Assembly (NCBI GenBank): GCA_023091735.1
Contig: JALKBU010000127.1
Location: 1-64,000, forward strand
DNA from: Trichomonas tenax
Lineage: Eukaryota; Parabasalia; Trichomonadida; Trichomonadidae
Length of the DNA: 64,000 nt
Direction: 5' to 3'
The notes under the pieces are model-generated. The model was given only the letters and a program-made list of their open reading frames with translations. It searched no databases and was not told the origin of the DNA. The position numbers were made by a program, and so were the translations under genes. Shown piece by piece: positions 49,316-58,600 of this stretch. Within the stretch, counting starts at the first letter, position 1, and each line of letters begins with the position of its first letter.

Positions 49316-50803
49316 ATGAATTTGCCGAATAAACGCCGATTGCCACCGAAAGCATCGGACGAAAACATCAGAATCCGCGTAAATAAGTCCCTTGAGGCAA
49401 AAGGAGTTGAAAATCACTTCCAAGCGAAATATTATGCAGAATTATCTAAATTTTTGAACCAACAGAAACTGAAAAAATTCGATATTCTTAAAGCCCGCAT
49501 AAAAATACACGATACACAAGCATGGGAAACAGCTTTGCAGTATTGTTTGACTTATTTGAAAAATAATAATCAAAACAGCACAATTTCAACGATTCAATCC
49601 GAACTCAACGATATCAGAATTAGTACTCCTGGTCTTTTCACACAGGATCCAAAGTCAGTTGACAAATATTTTGCAAACTTATTAAAAATTTCTCGCAAAA
49701 GATTACCAATACCATTTGAAAAGCGCGTTAAAATGTCAGTGAAGTTCCAAGAGAAAGCAATGAACTATGTTAACACAGATGAAATCGATATTAGAACAGT
49801 TACACGAAAAGACACTCAAGAAAACACTCCAGCACTGCCTCTTCCACCTGCATTCGCTCTGAAGGACAACTCGAGCCAAAATGTTTATCCAGCTCTAATT
49901 AAATCAAGATCAATCACAGCAGAATCACAAGAAGAGGAATATGGAGAGTCTTATTCAGAAAGCAGCGATCGCTATGATGAAGAGGAAGAGTATTCATTTG
50001 ATTCTAATCAAAAATACTCATATTCATATGGATATTCTTATACTCCTCAAAGTCCTGAATCACAGCGTCAAAAAGCAAGTCCACAGGCTCCTCCTGTGAA
50101 AGCTCCATCATATACTTCACAAAAATCGCAACCTAAAAATATCATTCCTCAAGGAAGCCAAAACTCACCACAAAGCTACAGCCAAAAGTCTTTTAATAAG
50201 TCAGGATCGTATTCATATAATGACGAGTCAGAAGATGAAAAATTCGTACCTCAGAACCATCCTGCGCAGCAATCAGATAAGAAATCATACAACTATTCAT
50301 ATAATCAGAGTTTGCAGAGCGAAAAATCCCCTCAACAAAGTCATTCGCAGTCAAATCCAGCTTCTGTTAAATCTGGCAGTTCTGCGAATCAGCATCCTTC
50401 ACCTGGATCAAGAAATAGCAAACAAGGAAGCCAAAGCAACAGTTATGAGAATCAGAGCTTGAAATCAGGAAGTTATGGTTCAAGAGTTCGCTCTGTTTCG
50501 TCACAGCAGCAATCATTAGAATCTAGACAGCCAAATCTTCAACCTTCAAGCATGCCACAGATGCTGGCTTTCCAAAGCACTTCTTCTTCGCAGAACACAC
50601 AGAACTCAAACAAACAGAATCCGCCAATTCAGTCTAAAAGTGGAAGTTCTAACAAATCTTCTTACATTTCCGGCTCAAGCAATACTAACTCTACTAACCC
50701 ATACTCATACGGATATAGCTATGGAGGAGAGGAAGAGGAAGGTTTCGAAGAAGAAGAAGGCTTCGAGGAAGATGAAGAGGAACAATTTTATTCCACTAAT
50801 TAA
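49316..50803 (+). CDS. Low-complexity Ser/Gln/Tyr-rich protein with helical N-terminus
   Basis: A 495-residue protein. The first 170 residues are helical. The segment RVNKSLEAKGVENHFQAKYYAELSKFL has some similarity to LisH/FOP-type dimerisation motifs found in centrosomal proteins, but the match is weak. From about 200 the chain is disordered and repetitive: YSYGYSYTPQSPES, many S-Q-K and S-N-Q stretches, then YSYGYSYGGEEEEGFEEEEGF and an acidic end. Such composition suits a phase-separating or scaffold protein. No enzyme domain is seen. The family is not recognised. Confidence 0.7.
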   Translation: MNLPNKRRLPPKASDENIRIRVNKSLEAKGVENHFQAKYYAELSKFLNQQKLKKFDILKARIKIHDTQAWETALQYCLTYLKNNNQNSTISTIQSELNDIRISTPGLFTQDPKSVDKYFANLLKISRKRLPIPFEKRVKMSVKFQEKAMNYVNTDEIDIRTVTRKDTQENTPALPLPPAFALKDNSSQNVYPALIKSRSITAESQEEEYGESYSESSDRYDEEEEYSFDSNQKYSYSYGYSYTPQSPESQRQKASPQAPPVKAPSYTSQKSQPKNIIPQGSQNSPQSYSQKSFNKSGSYSYNDESEDEKFVPQNHPAQQSDKKSYNYSYNQSLQSEKSPQQSHSQSNPASVKSGSSANQHPSPGSRNSKQGSQSNSYENQSLKSGSYGSRVRSVSSQQQSLESRQPNLQPSSMPQMLAFQSTSSSQNTQNSNKQNPPIQSKSGSSNKSSYISGSSNTNSTNPYSYGYSYGGEEEEGFEEEEGFEEDEEEQFYSTN

Positions 50804-51360
50804 AAATATTGTGTTATTTTTCTTTTACTAACCATTCACATATTTTTCTATCTAAAAAATGCAGCAACAGTGAAAACATTATATTATTACAACACATTGT
50901 TTATTATTGATCAAACAACAATCATTAAGTTTTTTTAAATTGACAAGATATCGGTGCAGAAAAGATGCAAATTTTAACAGAAAGTTTTCCATATTACATA
51001 CAAAAATTAACATAACCCTGAAGCTAAGTACATTCTGAAAATATGTGCAGTCTAGAATTTGATGGAATAGGAACAATTGAGATGAAAATGATTGAAGAAA
51101 CATCTATAACAATAATTGTTTGTGTTTACTGACATTAACGAGCATCAATGCCCCAAAATTGAACGATTTATAACAGATAAAAAGCTAAATAACTGGTCCA
51201 AAATGCATTAACAATATCAATGAAGTCCGATGAACGAATTAAAATTGCGACAACGTGATCGAGTCAAAAAAATTATGAATTCATCTGCCAAATACACTAT
51301 AGTGTTGTTTTATATGTAAATTTTTGTTTTACAAATGAAGTTGTTAAAAATTTATAAAAA
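50804..51360. other. AT-rich spacer
   Basis: No gene is supported. A short minus-strand frame (50879-51103) lacks features. Confidence 0.5.
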
Positions 51361-54108
51361 ATGGAGAAGAAGAGTGAAACTCCGCCAAAAGCAAAGACAA
51401 TCAAATCTCTTCTTGATCCAATCACTGAAAAACGTCTAATAGGAGATATGAAACCAGCAAAACGGCATTTATCTTATTTAGAAAACATTCCAAAAATTAA
51501 ACATCTCGTAAATGTGAATTTATCACCTCCAAAAGCAGCTAATGATCTTTCAAAACTAAATTCTGTACAGACGTTCATTAAAGATTTCTTCAATCTCGAA
51601 CAGGAAGTGCATAATTTGCGTCAATTATCGTGTCCGACGAATTCAGACAAAATTTTCGCAGCATTAGCTGAAATACATGATGGATTATCGAATTTCGATC
51701 AACAATGCAAAACAATTACAAAGCAAAAGAAATTACACGCAGATATTAATCCAAAAGCGTTCCAATTTTATAAATCGTTCGTTGTTTCTGTTGATTTCTT
51801 CATAGAGAAACTAGAACTGTATCAAAAACAGATTCATAACTCATATTCACACTCAATTCGTTCAAAATTCCACAAAATCGAGAAAAATGTGAACAAATTC
51901 TTCGACATCTGTTACAAGGATCCACAGGCTCGAACAATTGCTGTTCAATATAGAAAATACTGCGATGATTCCGTTAAAGACATCAAAGAGATATTAAAAC
52001 CGTATTTAGAGCAAGAAGAGTTTAATTATCTTGATGACGAACAACTGGAGAAATTCTCTGAAACTACAAAGACATTCGGAAGATTTTTCGAAAAAGAATT
52101 ATATCAGTTAATTGCGAGTTCTATTAATCCAAGATTTTCTATTTCTGAGTACATCGATGTTTTTCACCAATGCTTTGTTGAAATCGTTCCAATGATAACA
52201 AGTGCGCCATTTTTCATGGAACAATACAAAATCATTCTCGAAAAGCTCGATATCATTAAAAAGGATATAAAGAAAGTTAAAAAAGAAGTTGGCGATGAAC
52301 GAATTCTTAAGATCAAAGCTGATAAAACGCAAGAAGTTAAAGTCGAAGTCGAACAAGATGACATTAAACCAGCTCTCAATGAATTAGTGAAATACTTTGA
52401 ACCAAATATTACAGACTATGACAAAGATTCAGATATATTAGTTAAAATAAAAGAAGCTGCAGAAGCAAAGTATGGAAAGTTGAAATCGGAGATCAAATCA
52501 TTGGAGGACAAAATTGATGATATGAACAATAAGAAACCAGTTGATATAGCCACAGAACAATATAAGAGACAATTTAGTGATATCAAGAAACTAAAGAAAG
52601 ACTTGGAAGAAAAACTCAAAGAAGAAAACGCAACCTTTAATAGATCTATCATTTACAGTATAAGAAACATTCTTTCCAATCCAAAACTCAATACAAGTGA
52701 TACACAAATACATCAAGTTCAGAGTCTCATCACTCAATGCAAAGAAGAAATGGATGCTGTTAGATGGGAAAGTGATAAGATAAAAAGTGATTTCTCGAAG
52801 ACAAAAGATGTTTTGTCGCAAATATATGAATCAACAATGATCACAGAAGATGAACCATTAAATCACTTAGCATCAAATGTAGTTACTGTTGTCAATGAAG
52901 AAAGAAAGAATGCTGCGGATTCAATCAATGCATTGAAGCAAAAACTTAAAGAAAACTCTGCCGAAATTTCGAAAGTGCTTATATCGAGTTTTGGCGTTGA
53001 AACTGGCGAACAAGAGTTTTCTAAAAAGATAGAGATTGCGCAGAAACAAATTGCAACAATAATGGAAGAATTAAGAAGGTCAAGAGCTGAATCAGCAAGT
53101 GCAAATGCATCTCTGAAAGAGGTTGGTGAAAAGTTATCTGAGATTGCAGGAAAAGAAGCAAATCTGGATTCAACAATGGATACAATCAAGAAATTGATCG
53201 AAAATATTGACGATGAACTTCAAAATGGAAAGAAATTACAAAAATTAATATTAGACTTTGTCTCTGATATGACGAAGAACTTGACAATTCCCGAAATTCC
53301 ACCTCCAAAAGATTTCAACGAAGCAAAGATAACTATGAATCAAATCTCAAATGCTCTTGAAAATCCTCATCAAACAGCATCACTCATCATGGACTCAATG
53401 CCTACAGCTGGGTTGTTCAAGAACGCTGCTGCTTATAAACAACTTGCGATGGATATCGCTTGCAGAATTCTCGGAAATACTCGAAGTGACTTTTCTGGTC
53501 AAAAGTTTGATGACATCAAGAAAACTGTTTTCGACAGAGTTGATTACTATGAAGGCGTTGTTAATCTTGCGTTAACAATCGATCGAATCGAAAAGGAATC
53601 TCAGCAATCAACAGAATTCATGAAGAAAATTAAAGATGAAGTTGAGCATTCAAGAAAGACAACACAATCACTTGCAACTGTTCATGAGATATTGAAGAAT
53701 ATGTCAAAGCTTATTTCAGGCGAAATGGTGTTTGTTCCAAAGACAGAAGAGTTGAAACAGATGAAGAAATTCTCGTATAAAATGAAGGAATTGCAAGGAT
53801 CTGATAATGAAGCTCTTAACGCTGTCGTTCGAGATGTCATTGATTTCAACGATACTCTATGTAAGCAGATATCCAAAGGCAAGTTTTCGCCTAAGAGGAA
53901 TCAAAAGCTCATCATGAAAAACGAGAAACTTGAAAATGAAATATTTAAACTCAAAGAGAAACTTATTGAAGCAAATATCGAATTCTCTGACGATGAAGAG
54001 AAATCTTCGTCTAGTTCTTCATCATCCAGCTCAAGCTACGAGGAAGAAGAAGAGGATAAATTAGCAAGCGATAAATCTTCCGACAAAAGCCAGAAAAGTG
54101 ATAATTAA
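51361..54108 (+). CDS. Long coiled-coil protein with Ser/Glu-rich tail
   Basis: A 915-residue, mostly helical protein. The N-terminal 50 residues are basic and disordered. Long charged helices run from about 60 to 870, with coiled-coil stretches (KIKEAAEAKYGKLKSEIKSL, QKQIATIMEELRRSRAE). The C-terminus is a run of eleven serines followed by an acidic tail and KSSDKSQKSDN. No catalytic motif is seen. It is probably cytoskeletal. Its stop codon overlaps the core element AAAAGTGCCA, which lies in front of UFD1 only 15 bp later, so the two genes are packed extremely tightly. I cannot name the family. Confidence 0.75.
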   Translation: MEKKSETPPKAKTIKSLLDPITEKRLIGDMKPAKRHLSYLENIPKIKHLVNVNLSPPKAANDLSKLNSVQTFIKDFFNLEQEVHNLRQLSCPTNSDKIFAALAEIHDGLSNFDQQCKTITKQKKLHADINPKAFQFYKSFVVSVDFFIEKLELYQKQIHNSYSHSIRSKFHKIEKNVNKFFDICYKDPQARTIAVQYRKYCDDSVKDIKEILKPYLEQEEFNYLDDEQLEKFSETTKTFGRFFEKELYQLIASSINPRFSISEYIDVFHQCFVEIVPMITSAPFFMEQYKIILEKLDIIKKDIKKVKKEVGDERILKIKADKTQEVKVEVEQDDIKPALNELVKYFEPNITDYDKDSDILVKIKEAAEAKYGKLKSEIKSLEDKIDDMNNKKPVDIATEQYKRQFSDIKKLKKDLEEKLKEENATFNRSIIYSIRNILSNPKLNTSDTQIHQVQSLITQCKEEMDAVRWESDKIKSDFSKTKDVLSQIYESTMITEDEPLNHLASNVVTVVNEERKNAADSINALKQKLKENSAEISKVLISSFGVETGEQEFSKKIEIAQKQIATIMEELRRSRAESASANASLKEVGEKLSEIAGKEANLDSTMDTIKKLIENIDDELQNGKKLQKLILDFVSDMTKNLTIPEIPPPKDFNEAKITMNQISNALENPHQTASLIMDSMPTAGLFKNAAAYKQLAMDIACRILGNTRSDFSGQKFDDIKKTVFDRVDYYEGVVNLALTIDRIEKESQQSTEFMKKIKDEVEHSRKTTQSLATVHEILKNMSKLISGEMVFVPKTEELKQMKKFSYKMKELQGSDNEALNAVVRDVIDFNDTLCKQISKGKFSPKRNQKLIMKNEKLENEIFKLKEKLIEANIEFSDDEEKSSSSSSSSSSSYEEEEEDKLASDKSSDKSQKSDN

Positions 54109-54116
54109 AAGTGCCA
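54107..54116 (+). promoter_or_regulatory. AAAAGTGCCA core element overlapping upstream stop codon
   Basis: The last two bases of the TAA stop of the coiled-coil gene are its first bases. It ends seven bases before the UFD1 ATG. AAAAGTGATA also occurs inside the coding end at 54094-54103. Confidence 0.5.
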
Positions 54117-54123
54117 TAAAATA

Positions 54124-54768
54124 ATGTCGTTTCGGTCAACTTTTCTTGTTATTTTTCCTGAAACTATCAAAAGACCGGACTTAAACAGCACAGGAAAGAT
54201 AATTCTCCCGCCAAGCGCCATAACGAGGCTTCACAACGAAAGTTTAATGCAATTTTTGATCAAAAATCCTGTCACACAGAAATCTATGGGAGCAGGAGTT
54301 GAAGAATTCACTGCTGAAGAGCCTTCTTGTGTTATTCCTAAATGGATGTGCAATTATTTAGGATTAACAGAAAATGATAAAGTCACAGTTCAATTTCAAC
54401 GATTCCCTTCGATTACAGAGTTCGTTTTACAGCCTTTGGATGAGGCTACAGTTGAAAAATTAAATCAAACAAAAGTTATCATAGAATATACTCTACGACA
54501 ATACCCTGTTTTAACGCAAGGATCAACATTAGAAATCAATTTTGTTGGTAATATTTACTTGCTCAAAGTTCTTTTCACGAAACCAGAAAGAATTGTAAAT
54601 ACGCTTCATTCTGATGCTATTTTGAACTTTGCACGTCCACTGATGAGTTTTGATCATCAATGGGGTGAAGAAGAAGACATAGAAAACTCTCGTCCTAAAA
54701 CGTCTAATGATAATCAATTTGTTGGCACTGCACGTACACTGAGTGGTCCTAAACCGCCGCCGAAGTAA
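54124..54768 (+). CDS. UFD1: UFD1-like ubiquitin-fusion degradation protein
   Basis: A 214-residue protein with the UFD1 double-psi/beta-barrel N domain: GKIILPPSAITRL, GVEEFTAEEPSCVIPKWMCNYL, and LTQGSTLEINFVGNIYLLKVLFTKPERIV. UFD1 with Npl4 recruits ubiquitinated proteins to Cdc48/p97. It is shorter than the roughly 300-residue animal protein: most of the C-terminal region is gone. The end nevertheless keeps an SHP-box-like motif FVGTARTLSG (usual form F-x-G-x-G-x-x-L), the short peptide that binds Cdc48. The middle Gly is Ala. The gene starts 15 bp after the preceding stop. Confidence 0.9.
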   Translation: MSFRSTFLVIFPETIKRPDLNSTGKIILPPSAITRLHNESLMQFLIKNPVTQKSMGAGVEEFTAEEPSCVIPKWMCNYLGLTENDKVTVQFQRFPSITEFVLQPLDEATVEKLNQTKVIIEYTLRQYPVLTQGSTLEINFVGNIYLLKVLFTKPERIVNTLHSDAILNFARPLMSFDHQWGEEEDIENSRPKTSNDNQFVGTARTLSGPKPPPK

Positions 54769-54779
54769 TAATTTTATAT

Positions 54780-55526
54780 ATGTTTATTATAAATATGTTT
54801 AGTATTTTATGTTATTTTGATAACTTCCATTTTTATTTCTCAATTCTTCTTGTAATAGATAGTATCGATGTTTTATGTTTAAAGGTGTTTTCGAAAAGTT
54901 TATTTTTATTGATGTTTATTTTAGCGAGTTTCGCTGTTTCTAGATCAGACACTGAATGTTTGACATACGATAAAGATTCCGCCAAAGCATGGACAACATA
55001 TAACGTAAAGTCTGGAAATCAAACATTATTATTTGGTTCAGATTCTTCAGCAGAATATAATTCGAATAGAAATCGAAAGAAATGGTCAATAACGTTCTGT
55101 GGTAATATAACATCGTCAACGTTGGCGTTTTTGGTTGATGAAACAAAAGAATATACACAGCAACAATATTTAGATGTCGAAATGGTTCCAGAAAACTTAA
55201 AATTGAAATATTCCCTTTACAAGAATGGTAAAATACAAGCACAGAAGATTTCATATATACATAATTACGATTTTCAAGCACAACAATATTGTTTCACTTT
55301 AGTTCATGGAAGAGGATACTTAGGAATCTTCTCTTTACCACATGTAGAGAGCAAAGAACCAATTCTTTTGGTTCCTTATGTTATTCCAAGAGAACATAAA
55401 TTGCAATATTTGTCACATGCTAATTCAACTGTTTCCAAGCTTTGCATCGGTGATTTCTTTGGCGAAGAGAGAATTAACGTTGATTATGAAACAGAATGGA
55501 AATCAAATATGAATGATTTCTTGTGA
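54780..55526 (+). CDS. Secreted or lumenal protein, family unknown
   Basis: Up to 248 residues. The mature part (from about SRSDTECLTYD) has several cysteines and N-x-S/T sites (GNQTLLF, CGNITSS, HANSTVS), which points to the secretory pathway. No C-terminal anchor is seen. The start is unclear. The ATG at 54780 gives a long hydrophobic N-terminus with two segments. An in-frame ATG at 54913 gives a short signal peptide (MFILASFAVS) and lies just after TTTTCGAAAAGTTT, which resembles the core promoter element; I think it may be the real start. No family is recognised. Confidence 0.6.
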   Translation: MFIINMFSILCYFDNFHFYFSILLVIDSIDVLCLKVFSKSLFLLMFILASFAVSRSDTECLTYDKDSAKAWTTYNVKSGNQTLLFGSDSSAEYNSNRNRKKWSITFCGNITSSTLAFLVDETKEYTQQQYLDVEMVPENLKLKYSLYKNGKIQAQKISYIHNYDFQAQQYCFTLVHGRGYLGIFSLPHVESKEPILLVPYVIPREHKLQYLSHANSTVSKLCIGDFFGEERINVDYETEWKSNMNDFL

Positions 55527-56272
55527 TGTTTATATCTATTATTAGCACACTGTTCAGAATCATTTTGAAACGTTATGGTTATAAAAAAAACAAACTTCGT
55601 TTTTCGAGTTAAAAATTAATAATATTCAAATGACCTCATAACTTCAGGAAATTGTATTTTGGATCATCCTAATGAAGGCCATTAATTTATTGATATCATT
55701 ATAGAAAAATATTTATTGATATTAAATATTTTGGAATTAAACTATTACTAGATGAGAACTATATATATTTTCATATGAGATGATTGTATTTGAATGATTG
55801 AATGATAGAAATAGAATAGACAAAAATCGATAATAGAAAATCAAAACAAGAGTGATTGAATGCTTTAACATTCATTGAATCTTGAAATACAGTGTGGGCA
55901 TAACGTTTGATGATTCAGAAAAGTTGTATCTCATCAATATTGCTGCAAATCAATTAAGAATGAGTAAACGCTTAGAAATTAACTCGAATAAAAAGTATAA
56001 ATCGAAAAGAAAGTATGATTCTGATTTCTACAGAGTTAGTGCTGATAGAGAATGAAAAATCTCAAATAACATCATAATGGCAATTAAACTCAATCAATAC
56101 ATAGAAAAGATGTGATTCAGTTGAAGTGAATCACAGCGCAATAATGCTATTTATGAAATGGCTTCATGAAATACAAAGTTTGAAATTGATGTTGTTTCTC
56201 TGACAAATTACATGACAGATTTATTAGTTTATGAGTTAAAATATAAAGTGTCAGATAGATAAAAAGTGCCAA
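55527..56272. promoter_or_regulatory. Spacer with AAAGTGTCA and AAAAGTGCCA before the propeller gene
   Basis: AT-rich, no gene. AAAGTGTCA (56246-56254) and AAAAGTGCCA (56262-56271) lie 16 bases apart. The second ends one base before the ATG at 56273. Confidence 0.5.
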
Positions 56273-58537
56273 ATGAATTCCTCAGCACCTTTTGATTCAT
56301 TTGGCGACTTCGAGCTTGGCATGCACAACGGCAAACAAGTCGTTATTCACTACCAGTACGATTCCATGTCCGTTTATTACTTAGAAACTCTGGAATTGAT
56401 ATCAACAGTAACGTTCCAATTCCCAATTGTTTCTCTATTTGTATCGAATAATCCGAAAGCTGACCAGTTACACTTTGTAATTATTACAGAAGATCAACAA
56501 GCGCACTCGATTTTCCTCGATAATACAGAATTCAAAGTACATTCATCGACAAACATACATGAAAATATCATGTCTCACCACACAATGCTTACAGATAAAT
56601 ATGACTACAATTATATCTTGTTTGAATCTGGAAAAATGATTAAATTATCGAAAAAGAGCCCAGTTCAATACCAAATCGATTGGCCAGTAAAGAACGGAAG
56701 AATAGTCCGTTTGGAGCGCACAGATCCGTTTGAAGACCAGAAGATTATCGAGATAAATTCATCGGCTTTTATTGCATTCATCAAAACAGAAAAAGAATAC
56801 ATTGTTGCCACATACATATACAATTTTAATACTGAAGAACTCATTCAGGGCCCATACACAGCAAATGTTTCTCGCTTTTCAAGGTTCTTAAATTCAAAAA
56901 TCTTTTATCAAAACGGAAAAATCTTCAGTTTGAATCCTTTCAAGGAAGTTACACAAATGGCTGATATCACATGCTCTTCTAAGGCATGGAATTCAGAAAA
57001 AAGTGTTGTTTTCACTCCAGAAGGCATTGGATACACAATCACACCTGATTCGTGCACAGAAGTGCTTCGTTTATCAAACCCACCACTTCGCGCTGAAGCA
57101 ACTGGAGAATTTTTGTTATATCTTACATCTTCAGGAGATTTGATTTTAAACGGCACAAACAAGAAAATTCACATTGTTGCACCAATAAGGCTTAGTGAAT
57201 ACAAGTCAATTCTCATACAATGCGATGAAGATCAGATTAAAACATTTCCAACAATTGAAATGCCAAAAATCCCAACAATAGACACGAAAATTGATGCAAA
57301 GAAGGTCTCTAACGCGACTGGAGCAAGTTGGGAATGCCCACATACAATTGTTGCTTCGGATGGCTGTAAATCAGGTAATGGTGAAGTTGTTATTGTTGCA
57401 TCTGCATTAACAGTTTATATTCTTCGTGTAACTAAGAAAAATGTTTCTTTGATTAAGGAGGAAACAATGCCGTCGCCAATCATTGATGTTGCAATCTCCT
57501 CCATTCACTATGCAATATCAACAATTAAACAAGGCGTTCATGTTGCTTCTTATGTCGGAGAACCTTTCAATTTAACATTCCATACAGGGCAATGCTTGTG
57601 TTTATCACTTTCAAACACTACTGTTGCCAGTGGATTTGATGATGGTTCATTTATTCTCGCTTCTTTAGAAGAACGCGGCCCTATTGTTAACATGAAGCCG
57701 TTTAATACTGCTGTTAAGAAAGTTCGACATGTTGCTGATGAAACAGTTCTCGTTCAATGGGATCAAGCGTGTGCAGTTGTTTCAAGAGATAAATTCCAAT
57801 GGTGTTCATTGCCCAAATTCAACGGAGCACAGATCAGTGCCTTCGCTGCTGACTTATTGGCACTTGGTGGACCAGGAGGAATGTCTATATACGATTTCCC
57901 ATCAAGAAAACTTGTTGCTGTAATTCCGAAGCGTTTGATTGGAATATGTTCATCATCAGTTTGCTTTTCAACATTATCATCTCTTGGAATTCGCTTCTTC
58001 GCGCTCACAGCTGATAATGAACTGATAGTTTTGTATTCACATAGAGAAATTGATGTTGATCATCAATCATTCATTGACACAGAAGATGCAAGAGCTGTTT
58101 GCGCTGTTGACGAAAGCGCATATGTTATATGCGACTCCTGTGTTGCCATTTTTGATATGCGTGGAAATCGCATCGATACTGTTGACTTCCCAGCACCACC
58201 GCGTTTCTTCGAAGCTTCAGTCCGCGGTTTCTATGTTTGTTTCGCGAGAATGGTTTGGTACATCTCAAGGGATATGAGCATGAAGAAGATTCCATTCGAC
58301 AAGAGCAACATTGTCTATTTCTGTGCAGTGGATGATGACAGATTCTGCATTGCAACAAACACAAGAGTTCTTTTTTGCAGTGCAATGGGCACAAAGATTG
58401 TCTTCCAGACGCTTGCTAAAGTTGATAAGAGAATCATTGCAATGAAATCTTTGTCATCATCTCAGATAAGTGTTCCTGACACACTTGCAGTTGTTTTTGA
58501 CGATTCATCAACAGCGACATTCCAACTCTCTCAGTAA
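56273..58537 (+). CDS. Predicted beta-propeller protein
   Basis: A 754-residue protein made of short hydrophobic strands alternating with polar turns throughout (VVIHYQYDSMSVYYLETLEL, EVVIVASALTVYILRVTKK, TVASGFDDGSFILASLEE, YVICDSCVAIFDMRGNRIDTVD). This pattern suggests two WD40-like propellers, though classic GH...WD repeats are rare. No other domain, signal peptide or membrane helix is seen. It could be part of a coat, nucleoporin or ciliary transport complex, but I cannot choose. The ATG follows a core element almost directly, leaving essentially no leader. Confidence 0.7.
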   Translation: MNSSAPFDSFGDFELGMHNGKQVVIHYQYDSMSVYYLETLELISTVTFQFPIVSLFVSNNPKADQLHFVIITEDQQAHSIFLDNTEFKVHSSTNIHENIMSHHTMLTDKYDYNYILFESGKMIKLSKKSPVQYQIDWPVKNGRIVRLERTDPFEDQKIIEINSSAFIAFIKTEKEYIVATYIYNFNTEELIQGPYTANVSRFSRFLNSKIFYQNGKIFSLNPFKEVTQMADITCSSKAWNSEKSVVFTPEGIGYTITPDSCTEVLRLSNPPLRAEATGEFLLYLTSSGDLILNGTNKKIHIVAPIRLSEYKSILIQCDEDQIKTFPTIEMPKIPTIDTKIDAKKVSNATGASWECPHTIVASDGCKSGNGEVVIVASALTVYILRVTKKNVSLIKEETMPSPIIDVAISSIHYAISTIKQGVHVASYVGEPFNLTFHTGQCLCLSLSNTTVASGFDDGSFILASLEERGPIVNMKPFNTAVKKVRHVADETVLVQWDQACAVVSRDKFQWCSLPKFNGAQISAFAADLLALGGPGGMSIYDFPSRKLVAVIPKRLIGICSSSVCFSTLSSLGIRFFALTADNELIVLYSHREIDVDHQSFIDTEDARAVCAVDESAYVICDSCVAIFDMRGNRIDTVDFPAPPRFFEASVRGFYVCFARMVWYISRDMSMKKIPFDKSNIVYFCAVDDDRFCIATNTRVLFCSAMGTKIVFQTLAKVDKRIIAMKSLSSSQISVPDTLAVVFDDSSTATFQLSQ

Positions 58538-58600
58538 TTATTATTTTTGTTTGACACCCAGCTATATGTTATTTGTTTGATTTTTTAAAAAAAGTTATAA

